Part shown: piece after piece, positions 57,248 to 64,000 of the stretch
Layout of the letters: each line of letters begins with the position of its first letter
Position numbering within the stretch: the stretch's first letter is position 1
Source of the DNA: Vibrio navarrensis
GTDB lineage: Bacteria > Pseudomonadota > Gammaproteobacteria > Enterobacterales > Vibrionaceae
Reading direction: 5' to 3'
Assembly (NCBI RefSeq): GCF_015767675.1
Contig: NZ_CP065217.1
Span: forward strand, 868,001 to 932,000
Length of the DNA stretch: 64,000 bases
Position numbers and translations under genes: made by a program
Notes under the pieces: model-generated
Database searches by the model: none
What the model saw: only the letters and a program-made list of their open reading frames with translations
What the model was told of the DNA's origin: nothing

Positions 57248-57640
57248 GTGAGCAAGCCCGTGAAAGAAAGAAAGTCAAGACCTGTTAATTTAGATTTGCA
57301 GACCATTCGCTTTCCTATCACCGCAATCGCATCCATCCTGCATCGTGTATCTGGGGTGATTACGTTTGTCGCGATAGGCATACTGCTATGGCTACTATCC
57401 ATTTCCCTGTCATCCCCTGTCGGATTCATGCAAGCGAGCGACATCGTCGATAGCTTTGTCGTGAAATTCGTGTTGTGGGGCATCCTAACTGCATTGGCCT
57501 ACCACATTGCTGGCGGTATTCGTCATCTCATGATGGATCTTGGTCATTTTGAAGAGCTTGAATCTGGCGCCATGAGTGCCAAGGTTGCATTCGGCGCGAC
57601 AGCCGTGCTTTCAGTTTTGGCGGGGATCTTAGTATGGTAA
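57248..57640 (+). CDS. sdhC: Succinate dehydrogenase cytochrome b556 subunit
   Basis: 130 residues with a GTG start behind GGAG. Three hydrophobic segments and the signature SILHRVSGV near residue 30; a haem-ligand His is expected in AYHIAGGIRHL. Membrane anchor of the SDH complex, carrying haem b and the quinone site. First gene of sdhCDAB; its 3' end overlaps sdhD. Confidence 0.95.
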   Translation: MSKPVKERKSRPVNLDLQTIRFPITAIASILHRVSGVITFVAIGILLWLLSISLSSPVGFMQASDIVDSFVVKFVLWGILTALAYHIAGGIRHLMMDLGHFEELESGAMSAKVAFGATAVLSVLAGILVW

Positions 57641-57978
57641 AACACGTTTCCTCATTTGGTCGTAACGGGGTACACGATTTCCTCCTGATCCGTGCTACGG
57701 CCATCATAATGACACTCTACACAATTTATCTGGTGAGCTTTTGTGCTTTCACGGATATTTCCTACGCATCCTGGACCCAATTTTTCGGTGGCACCTTCAC
57801 TAAGGTTTTCACCATGCTGGCATTGGTCTGTGTGCTGATTCATGCCTGGATTGGTTTATGGCAGGTTCTGACTGACTACATCAAATGCGCTAAGTTGCGT
57901 GGTGGCCTTCAGTTAGCCGTTATTGCCGTGCTGTTCGGATATTTCTTCTCTGGTCTATTTGTGTTGTGGGGTGCGTAA
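57634..57978 (+). CDS. sdhD: Succinate dehydrogenase hydrophobic membrane anchor
   Basis: 114 residues overlapping the end of sdhC by 7 nt. Three membrane segments; a haem-ligand His is likely in VLIHAWIGLWQVLTDY. Together with SdhC it anchors the flavoprotein and iron-sulfur subunits. The next gene starts right after its stop codon. Confidence 0.95.
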   Translation: MVKHVSSFGRNGVHDFLLIRATAIIMTLYTIYLVSFCAFTDISYASWTQFFGGTFTKVFTMLALVCVLIHAWIGLWQVLTDYIKCAKLRGGLQLAVIAVLFGYFFSGLFVLWGA

Positions 57979-59745
57979 GTGTCTATTCCAGTTCGTGAGT
58001 TTGACGCCGTTGTGATCGGCGCAGGTGGTGCAGGTATGCGCGCTGCACTACAAATTTCAGAGCAAGGCCTAACTTGTGCATTGCTATCAAAAGTGTTTCC
58101 TACTCGTTCTCATACCGTTTCAGCTCAGGGTGGTATTACGGTTGCACTAGGAAACTCACACAAAGACGATTGGCAGTGGCACATGTATGACACGGTCAAA
58201 GGTTCCGACTACATCGGTGACCAAAATGCCATTGAGTACATGTGTAAGAACGGCCCTGAGTCGGTGATTGAGCTAGAGAAGATGGGGTTGCCATTCTCTC
58301 GCTTTGAAAACGGATCAATCTATCAGCGTCCTTTTGGTGGCCAGTCAAAAGAGTTCGGTGGTGAGCAAGCGGCTCGTACTGCTGCTGCTGCTGACCGTAC
58401 TGGTCACGCTCTGCTGCATACGCTTTATCAGCAAAACGTAAAACATAAGACCACTATTTTTTCAGAATGGTATGCGCTTGATCTAGTGAAAAACCAAGAT
58501 GGCGCTATCTTAGGCTGTACAGCATTGTGCATGGAAACGGGCGAAATTTGTTATTTCAAAGCCAAAGCGACCGTATTAGCAACAGGCGGTGCAGGCCGTA
58601 TTTATGCATCAACCACTAACGCACACATCAACACGGGCGATGGCGTGGGTATGGCACTGCGTGCTGGTGTTCCGATGCAAGATATGGAAATGTGGCAATT
58701 CCACCCAACGGGCATCGCTGGTGCAGGTGTTTTGGTGACGGAAGGTTGCCGTGGCGAGGGTGGTTACCTTCTCAATAAAGATGGTGAGCGTTTCATGGAA
58801 CGTTATGCACCAAATGCCAAAGATTTGGCTGGCCGTGATGTGGTTGCTCGCTCAATGATGATCGAAATCCGTGAAGGTCGTGGTTGTGACGGCCCTTGGG
58901 GTCCACATATCAAGTTGAAGCTCGATCACTTGGGCAAAGATGTACTTGAATCGCGTCTGCCTGGTATCTGTGAGCTTTCTCGTACTTTCGCTCACGTCGA
59001 TCCAGTGAAAGAGCCGATTCCGGTTATCCCAACCTGTCACTACATGATGGGTGGTGTACCAACTCAAGTTTCTGGTCAGGCGATTAAACAGCTGGCGGAC
59101 GGCACTGACGTAGAGGTTCAGGGCTTGTTCGCGTGTGGTGAAATAGCTTCTGTATCGGTACACGGAGCGAACCGTTTAGGCGGTAACTCGCTACTCGATC
59201 TGGTGGTCTTTGGCCGTGCAACGGGTCTTCACTTAGGTGAAACGCTGGCAGCACAAGCAGAAGCACGCTCAGCGACCGCTTCTGACGTCGAAGCGTCACT
59301 TTCTCGCTACATGCGCTGGGAAAACAGCACGGGTGGCGAAGATCCGGTGCAAATCCGTAAAGACCTACAACGTTGCATGCAAAATAGCTTCTCGGTGTTC
59401 CGTGAAGGTGAAGCCATGGCGCAAGGTTTAGAAGAACTGAAAGTGATTCGCGAACGTTTGAAAAATGCCCATCTGTCAGACAAGTCTACCGAGTTCAACA
59501 CGCAGCGTATTGAGTGCTTAGAACTGGATAACTTGATGGAAACGGCATTCTCAACGGCAGTGGCAGCAAACTACCGTACGGAAAGTCGTGGGGCTCACGC
59601 TCGTTTCGACTACCCAGATCGTGACGATGAAAACTGGCTATACCACTCTATCTATAATCCGGAAACTGAACAGATGACCAAACGCGACGTAAACATGTCT
59701 CCAGTTCATCGTGATGCTTTCCCACCGAAAGTACGTACATACTAA
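57979..59745 (+). CDS. sdhA: Succinate dehydrogenase flavoprotein subunit
   Basis: 588 residues, as in E. coli, with a GTG start immediately after the sdhD stop. The FAD-binding start [11 protein letters not shown] and the covalent FAD-linked His in [10 protein letters not shown] are present; the substrate site has [16 protein letters not shown] and the active Arg region. It oxidises succinate to fumarate on the cytoplasmic face of the inner membrane. Confidence 0.98.
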   Translation: MSIPVREFDAVVIGAGGAGMRAALQISEQGLTCALLSKVFPTRSHTVSAQGGITVALGNSHKDDWQWHMYDTVKGSDYIGDQNAIEYMCKNGPESVIELEKMGLPFSRFENGSIYQRPFGGQSKEFGGEQAARTAAAADRTGHALLHTLYQQNVKHKTTIFSEWYALDLVKNQDGAILGCTALCMETGEICYFKAKATVLATGGAGRIYASTTNAHINTGDGVGMALRAGVPMQDMEMWQFHPTGIAGAGVLVTEGCRGEGGYLLNKDGERFMERYAPNAKDLAGRDVVARSMMIEIREGRGCDGPWGPHIKLKLDHLGKDVLESRLPGICELSRTFAHVDPVKEPIPVIPTCHYMMGGVPTQVSGQAIKQLADGTDVEVQGLFACGEIASVSVHGANRLGGNSLLDLVVFGRATGLHLGETLAAQAEARSATASDVEASLSRYMRWENSTGGEDPVQIRKDLQRCMQNSFSVFREGEAMAQGLEELKVIRERLKNAHLSDKSTEFNTQRIECLELDNLMETAFSTAVAANYRTESRGAHARFDYPDRDDENWLYHSIYNPETEQMTKRDVNMSPVHRDAFPPKVRTY

Positions 59746-59759
59746 GGGAGGACTAAAAA

Positions 59760-60470
59760 ATGAAATTGAACTTCTCTGTGTATCGTTACAATCCGGATAT
59801 CGATAGCAAGCCGTACATGAAAGAGTACACGCTGGATGTGGAAGATGGCTCTGACATGATGGTGTTAGATGCGCTGATCCTATTGAAAGAGCAAGATCCA
59901 ACGCTGGCATTTCGCCGCTCCTGCCGCGAAGGCGTGTGTGGTTCTGACGGTTTGAATATGAACGGCAAAAACGGCTTGGCGTGTATCACTCCGCTGTCGG
60001 CTTTGGGCAGTGGTAAGCTGATTATTCGACCACTACCGGGTTTGCCTGTAGTACGCGATCTTATCGTTGACATGACACAGTTCTACGACAACTATGCGAA
60101 AGTTAAGCCATTCTTGATCGATGACGGTGCGTTGCCACCTTCTCGCGAGAATCTGCAATCTCCAGAAGAGCGTGCGCATTTGGATGGTTTGTACGAATGT
60201 ATCATGTGTGCATGTTGTACAACATCTTGCCCATCGTTCTGGTGGAACCCGGACAAATTTATCGGTCCAGCAGGTCTTTTGGCTGCATATCGTTGGTTGA
60301 TTGATAGTCGCGATACTGCAACAGATGAACGTCTGTCCAATCTTGATGACGCATTTAGCGTTTTTCGTTGCCATGGCATCATGAATTGTGTAAGTGTTTG
60401 TCCTAAGGGACTAAACCCAACAAAAGCCATTGGTCACATCAAAACAATGTTGGTCAATCGTTCGGTTTAA
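59760..60470 (+). CDS. sdhB: Succinate dehydrogenase iron-sulfur subunit
   Basis: 236 residues. The [2Fe-2S] ligands are in SCREGVCGSDG and GLAC; the [4Fe-4S] site reads CIMCACCTTSCP; the [3Fe-4S] and remaining ligands are in CHGIMNCVSVCPKGLNP. It passes electrons from FAD to quinone. Lies 14 nt after sdhA. A hairpin follows before sucA. Confidence 0.98.
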   Translation: MKLNFSVYRYNPDIDSKPYMKEYTLDVEDGSDMMVLDALILLKEQDPTLAFRRSCREGVCGSDGLNMNGKNGLACITPLSALGSGKLIIRPLPGLPVVRDLIVDMTQFYDNYAKVKPFLIDDGALPPSRENLQSPEERAHLDGLYECIMCACCTTSCPSFWWNPDKFIGPAGLLAAYRWLIDSRDTATDERLSNLDDAFSVFRCHGIMNCVSVCPKGLNPTKAIGHIKTMLVNRSV

Positions 60471-60482
60471 TAGACAAAAATT

Positions 60483-60513
60483 GCCGGCTAACTCTTAACC
60501 AGATTTAGCCGGC
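60483..60513 (+). terminator. Hairpin between sdhB and sucA
   Basis: GCCGGCTAA (60483-60491) and TTAGCCGGC (60505-60513) with a 13-nt loop, followed by TCTTATAG. Weak U-tract; probably a partial terminator or processing point within the sdh-suc transcript. Confidence 0.6.
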
Positions 60514-60572
60514 TCTTATAGTAGCTCGGCGCAGACCGAAGCAAACGTGAAAACTACTGGTTAAGGGAAAAT

Positions 60573-63395
60573 ATGCACAACGGCGTGATGAAGGCATGGC
60601 TCGAGTCTTCACACTTGGCTGGCGCCAATGCAATGTATGTAGAGGACCTCTACGAACTGTATCTAAGTGATCCCGATCTGGTAAGTGAGGAGTGGAAACG
60701 TGTTTTTGATGAGTTGCCCAAGCACTCAGAAGTGGCTGAACAGCCGCACTCACGTGTCCGTGACTACTTCCGACGACTCGCTCAAGAAACAAAGCATTAC
60801 AGTGTCCAGGTCAGTGATCCAGATGTCGATGCTAAGCAAGTAAAAGTACTACAGCTGATAAATGCCTACCGCTTCCGCGGCCATGAAGCAGCTCAGTTAG
60901 ACCCCCTAGGGTTGTGGCAACGTCCTCAAGTGGCGGAGCTTGATCCTGCATTCCACAATCTCACTCAAGATGACTTCGAAGAGACTTTTAACGTAGGTTC
61001 TTTTGCCATTGGCCAAGAAACTATGCAGTTGAAAGACATCTTTAATGCCCTGAAAAAAACCTATTGTGGTTCGATTGGTGCAGAATACATGCACATGACC
61101 GACACAGAGCAAAAACGTTGGATTCAGCAACGTCTTGAGTCTGTTATCGGCCAGCCTTCCTTCGAAAAAGAAGAAAAAATTACATTCCTGGAAGAGCTGA
61201 CCGCAGCAGAAGGTCTCGAGCGCTACCTTGGCGCAAAATTCCCCGGTGCTAAACGTTTCTCTTTGGAAGGCGGTGACGCCATGATCCCAATGATGAAAGA
61301 GTTGATTCGTCATGCGGGTAAAAGCGGTATGCGTGAAGTGGTAATTGGTATGGCTCACCGAGGCCGTCTCAATATGCTGGTTAACGTTTTGGGTAAGAAG
61401 CCACAAGATCTGTTTGACGAATTTGCCGGTAAACACGGCGAAAGCTGGGGAACGGGTGATGTGAAGTATCACCAAGGCTTCTCTGCAGATTTCGCTACTC
61501 CCGGCGGTGATGTGCACCTTGCCTTAGCATTTAACCCGTCCCACTTGGAAATCGTTAACCCAGTGGTGGTGGGGTCGGTACGTGCTCGTCAGGATCGCCT
61601 TGGCGATGAAGATGGCAGTAAAGTCCTACCTATCACGATTCATGGTGATTCGGCGATTGCAGGCCAAGGTGTCGTGGCAGAGACGTTCAACATGTCTCAA
61701 GCCCGTGGTTACTGTGTCGGCGGTACTGTTCGTTTGGTTGTGAATAACCAAGTCGGTTTCACGACCTCAAACCCACGTGATACGCGTTCCACCATGTACT
61801 GTACCGATATTGCCAAGATGGTACAGGCACCGATTTTCCACGTTAATGCCGATGATCCAGAAGCAGTCGCTTTTGTGACGCGTATTGCCTTAGATTACCG
61901 CAACGAATTTAAACGCGATGTCGTGATTGACCTTGTTTGTTACCGCCGTCATGGTCACAACGAAGCTGACGAGCCAAATGCCACTCAGCCTCTGATGTAC
62001 CAAAAGATCAAGAAGCATCCAACACCGCGTAAGCTGTACGCCGACGTGCTGATTGATCGCAACGAGTGCGATATCGAAACCGCAACCCAAATGGTCAATG
62101 AGTACCGTGATGCGCTTGACCACGGTGAAGTGGTGGTCAAAGAATGGCGCCCAATGGCTCTACATTCTGTAGACTGGTCTCCTTATCTGGGGCACGACTG
62201 GGAAACACCTTGGGCAAACGTATTCGATAAAAAACGTTTAGTCGAGCTAGGACGACGCCTATGCCAATACCCAGAAAGTCACGTTTTGCACAGTCGAGTG
62301 AGCAAGCTCTACAGTGATCGTGTTGCGATGATTGAAGGGGAGAAAGAGTTCGACTGGGGGATGGCAGAGACGCTTGCCTATGCGACCTTGCTTGACGATG
62401 GAAAACGTATTCGTATTTCTGGTCAAGATTCAGGCCGTGGAACCTTCTTCCATCGTCACTCTGTACTACACAACCAAACTGACGCCAGTACCTATATCCC
62501 ATTGGCAAACATTCATGACAAACAAGGCCCATTCGAGGTGCTTGACTCTGTGTTGTCGGAAGAAGCGGTGCTGGCATTTGAATACGGTTATGCAACGGCA
62601 GAACCAGGTGGTCTGACCATCTGGGAAGCGCAGTTTGGTGATTTCGCTAACGGCGCTCAAGTTGTGATTGACCAGTTCATCTCTTCTGGTGAGCAGAAGT
62701 GGGCTCGTTTGTGTGGCTTAACGATGTTGCTGCCACACGGCTATGAAGGTCAAGGCCCTGAACACTCTTCTGCACGTTTGGAGCGCTACCTTCAGTTGTG
62801 TGCAGAACAAAACATGCAAGTGGTTGTACCATCAACCCCTGCGCAGGTTTACCACATGATTCGTCGTCAGGTGGTTCGCCCAATGCGTCGCCCACTGATT
62901 GTGATGTCGCCGAAGTCGCTGCTACGCCACCCATTGTGCACATCAACGCTGGATGAGCTGGCGAACGGTACATTCTTGCCAGCGATTCCGGAAATTGACA
63001 ACCTTGATCCTGCCAAGGTCAAACGTGTCGTTTTCTGTTCTGGTAAAGTCTATTTTGATCTACTGGAACAACGTCGTAATAGTGAGCAAGAGGATGTGGC
63101 GATTGTTCGTATCGAGCAACTTTACCCGTTCCCACTCGATCAGGTGAAGGACGCCATTGCGCCATACGTCAATGTTGAAGACTTTGTATGGTGTCAGGAA
63201 GAGCCTCAAAACCAAGGTGCTTGGTACTGTAGTCAACACAATTTCCGCGCGGCCATTCCAGTTGGCGCAGATCTAAAATACGCCGGCCGCCCGGCTTCTG
63301 CTTCACCAGCAGTAGGCTACATGTCGGTGCACTTGAAACAACAGAAAGCGTTGATAGAAGACGCTCTGAACGTGAATGCAAAAACTTCGGATTAA
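60573..63395 (+). CDS. sucA: 2-oxoglutarate dehydrogenase E1 component
   Basis: 940 residues (E. coli 933). The N-terminal subunit-binding helix (SHLAGANAMYVEDLYELYLSDP) is followed by thiamine-diphosphate sites: GMAHRGRLNML and GDSAIAGQG, then NNQVGFTT and the C-terminal transketolase-like domain. First enzyme of the 2-oxoglutarate dehydrogenase complex. Start chosen at 60573 with GGGA upstream. Followed by sucB with 28 nt between. Confidence 0.97.
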   Translation: MHNGVMKAWLESSHLAGANAMYVEDLYELYLSDPDLVSEEWKRVFDELPKHSEVAEQPHSRVRDYFRRLAQETKHYSVQVSDPDVDAKQVKVLQLINAYRFRGHEAAQLDPLGLWQRPQVAELDPAFHNLTQDDFEETFNVGSFAIGQETMQLKDIFNALKKTYCGSIGAEYMHMTDTEQKRWIQQRLESVIGQPSFEKEEKITFLEELTAAEGLERYLGAKFPGAKRFSLEGGDAMIPMMKELIRHAGKSGMREVVIGMAHRGRLNMLVNVLGKKPQDLFDEFAGKHGESWGTGDVKYHQGFSADFATPGGDVHLALAFNPSHLEIVNPVVVGSVRARQDRLGDEDGSKVLPITIHGDSAIAGQGVVAETFNMSQARGYCVGGTVRLVVNNQVGFTTSNPRDTRSTMYCTDIAKMVQAPIFHVNADDPEAVAFVTRIALDYRNEFKRDVVIDLVCYRRHGHNEADEPNATQPLMYQKIKKHPTPRKLYADVLIDRNECDIETATQMVNEYRDALDHGEVVVKEWRPMALHSVDWSPYLGHDWETPWANVFDKKRLVELGRRLCQYPESHVLHSRVSKLYSDRVAMIEGEKEFDWGMAETLAYATLLDDGKRIRISGQDSGRGTFFHRHSVLHNQTDASTYIPLANIHDKQGPFEVLDSVLSEEAVLAFEYGYATAEPGGLTIWEAQFGDFANGAQVVIDQFISSGEQKWARLCGLTMLLPHGYEGQGPEHSSARLERYLQLCAEQNMQVVVPSTPAQVYHMIRRQVVRPMRRPLIVMSPKSLLRHPLCTSTLDELANGTFLPAIPEIDNLDPAKVKRVVFCSGKVYFDLLEQRRNSEQEDVAIVRIEQLYPFPLDQVKDAIAPYVNVEDFVWCQEEPQNQGAWYCSQHNFRAAIPVGADLKYAGRPASASPAVGYMSVHLKQQKALIEDALNVNAKTSD

Positions 63396-63423
63396 GAACT
63401 AGAAGTGAAAGGAAGAAACAGAC

Positions 63424-64000
63424 ATGACAATTGAAATTCTGGTTCCAGACTTACCTGAATCAGTCGCGGACGCAACCGTAGCGACTTGGCACAAGAAACC
63501 GGGCGACAGAGTAGAACGTGATGAAGTTCTCGTCGATATTGAAACGGACAAAGTCGTTTTAGAAGTACCTGCGCCAGAAGCGGGTATTTTAGAGGCTATC
63601 CTAGAAGACGACGGTGCTACGGTGCTTTCAAAGCAGCTTCTTGCGCGCCTAAAACCCGGCGCAGTGGCAGGCGAACCAACCAAAGACACGACTGAAGAAT
63701 CGGTAGCTTCACCAGACAAGCGCCACAAAGCTTCGCTAACGGAAGAGAGCAATGACGCATTGAGTCCAGCTGTCCGCCGTTTGCTGGCTGAACATAACCT
63801 AGAAGCGCATCAAGTGAAAGGCACAGGTGTTGGTGGCCGTATTACACGTGAAGATATCGAGGCGCATTTGGCTAACGCGAAAGCGGCAGTCAAAGCTGAG
63901 GCTCCTGCCGTTGTTGCTGCGCCAGCTGCGGCTCGCAGTCAAAAACGCGTACCGATGACTCGTCTACGCAAAACGGTGGCAAATCGTCTGCTTGAAGCGA
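63424..64000 (+). CDS. sucB: Dihydrolipoyl succinyltransferase E2 (3' end outside window)
   Basis: Partial: 192 residues of about 400, cut by the window end. The lipoyl domain (1-~80) carries ETDKVVLEV with Lys43 as lipoylation site. An E3-binding domain (about 114-150) has SPAVRRLLAEH and GTGVGGRITRED, and the catalytic domain begins at RVPMTRLRKTVANRLLEA. E2 core of the 2-oxoglutarate dehydrogenase complex, in operon with sucA. Confidence 0.97.
   Translation, partial: MTIEILVPDLPESVADATVATWHKKPGDRVERDEVLVDIETDKVVLEVPAPEAGILEAILEDDGATVLSKQLLARLKPGAVAGEPTKDTTEESVASPDKRHKASLTEESNDALSPAVRRLLAEHNLEAHQVKGTGVGGRITREDIEAHLANAKAAVKAEAPAVVAAPAAARSQKRVPMTRLRKTVANRLLEA

Noticed and set aside
60906..61517. 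203-codon open frame on the minus strand inside sucA
   Set aside because: Antisense to a highly conserved gene, no conserved motifs; shadow of codon bias.

Overview
The window is a contiguous piece of a Vibrio core chromosome. It is most like V. vulnificus or a close relative, but the species is not provable from this window alone. Reasons: three flagellin genes (flaC, flaD, flaE type) follow flgI-flgJ-flgK-flgL; toxR-toxS lies divergent from htpG; and the runs ptsHI-crr/cysK/cysZ/zipA/ligA/porin, nagC-nagA/nagE/glnS and seqA/pgm match the Vibrio arrangement as I remember it. I see no rRNA, tRNA, prophage, transposase, integron or CRISPR array. Genes are dense and most transcription units end in clear intrinsic terminators.

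Layout. 1-9.4 kb: end of the flagellar P-ring gene, muramidase FlgJ, hook-filament junction proteins FlgK and FlgL, three flagellins; flgK has a sigma54-type and flaD a sigma28-type promoter. 9.4-12.2 kb (minus): general PTS proteins ptsH, ptsI, crr. 12.4-17.5 kb: cysK, cysZ (minus), then zipA and ligA (plus). 17.9-19.7 kb: a porin and a DUF2057 protein. 19.8-24.3 kb (minus): nfeD-like, qmcA, cnoX, a ybbO-like reductase and a YfcH-like epimerase, the first four in the E. coli ybb order but without fetAB. 24.5-26.7 kb: an operon of two paralogous DUF1538 membrane proteins, a PII-like protein and a CBS-pair protein. 26.8-28.4 kb: yfcE, a SelW-like protein, a TSUP transporter. 28.4-32 kb: toxS-toxR (minus) and htpG (plus). 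32.2-36.4 kb: adk behind an ERIC-like palindromic element, hemH, a POT-family transporter, rfaH. 36.5-44.4 kb: asnB, a CPA2 exchanger, nagC, nagA (minus), nagE (plus). 44.6-53.8 kb: glnS, fur, a DUF4442 protein, a LysR regulator with lrgAB, fldA, DUF2788, ybfF, seqA, pgm. 53.9-64 kb: DUF1853, a NIF3/YbgI protein, gltA (minus), then sdhCDAB-sucA-sucB, with sucB cut by the window edge.

How parts work together. HPr, EI and EIIA-Glc are likely to feed phosphate to NagE, which here lacks its own IIA domain. NagA and NagC complete GlcNAc use, and the nagA-nagE intergenic region holds two NagC-like palindromes about 94.5 bp apart with a CRP-like site between them, a repression-loop layout. A porin far away in the window also has an AT-rich palindrome upstream and may be the chitoporin. 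Citrate synthase, succinate dehydrogenase and 2-oxoglutarate dehydrogenase form a TCA block; a near-perfect ArcA box precedes sdhC.

The most promising less-described system is the DUF1538/DUF1538/PII-like/CBS operon, which looks like a two-subunit membrane transporter with two dedicated sensor proteins. Other points worth attention are the ERIC-like element in the adk leader, the long flaC-flaD intergenic region, the LysR operator palindrome at lrgAB and a 21-codon membrane-peptide ORF upstream of cnoX.
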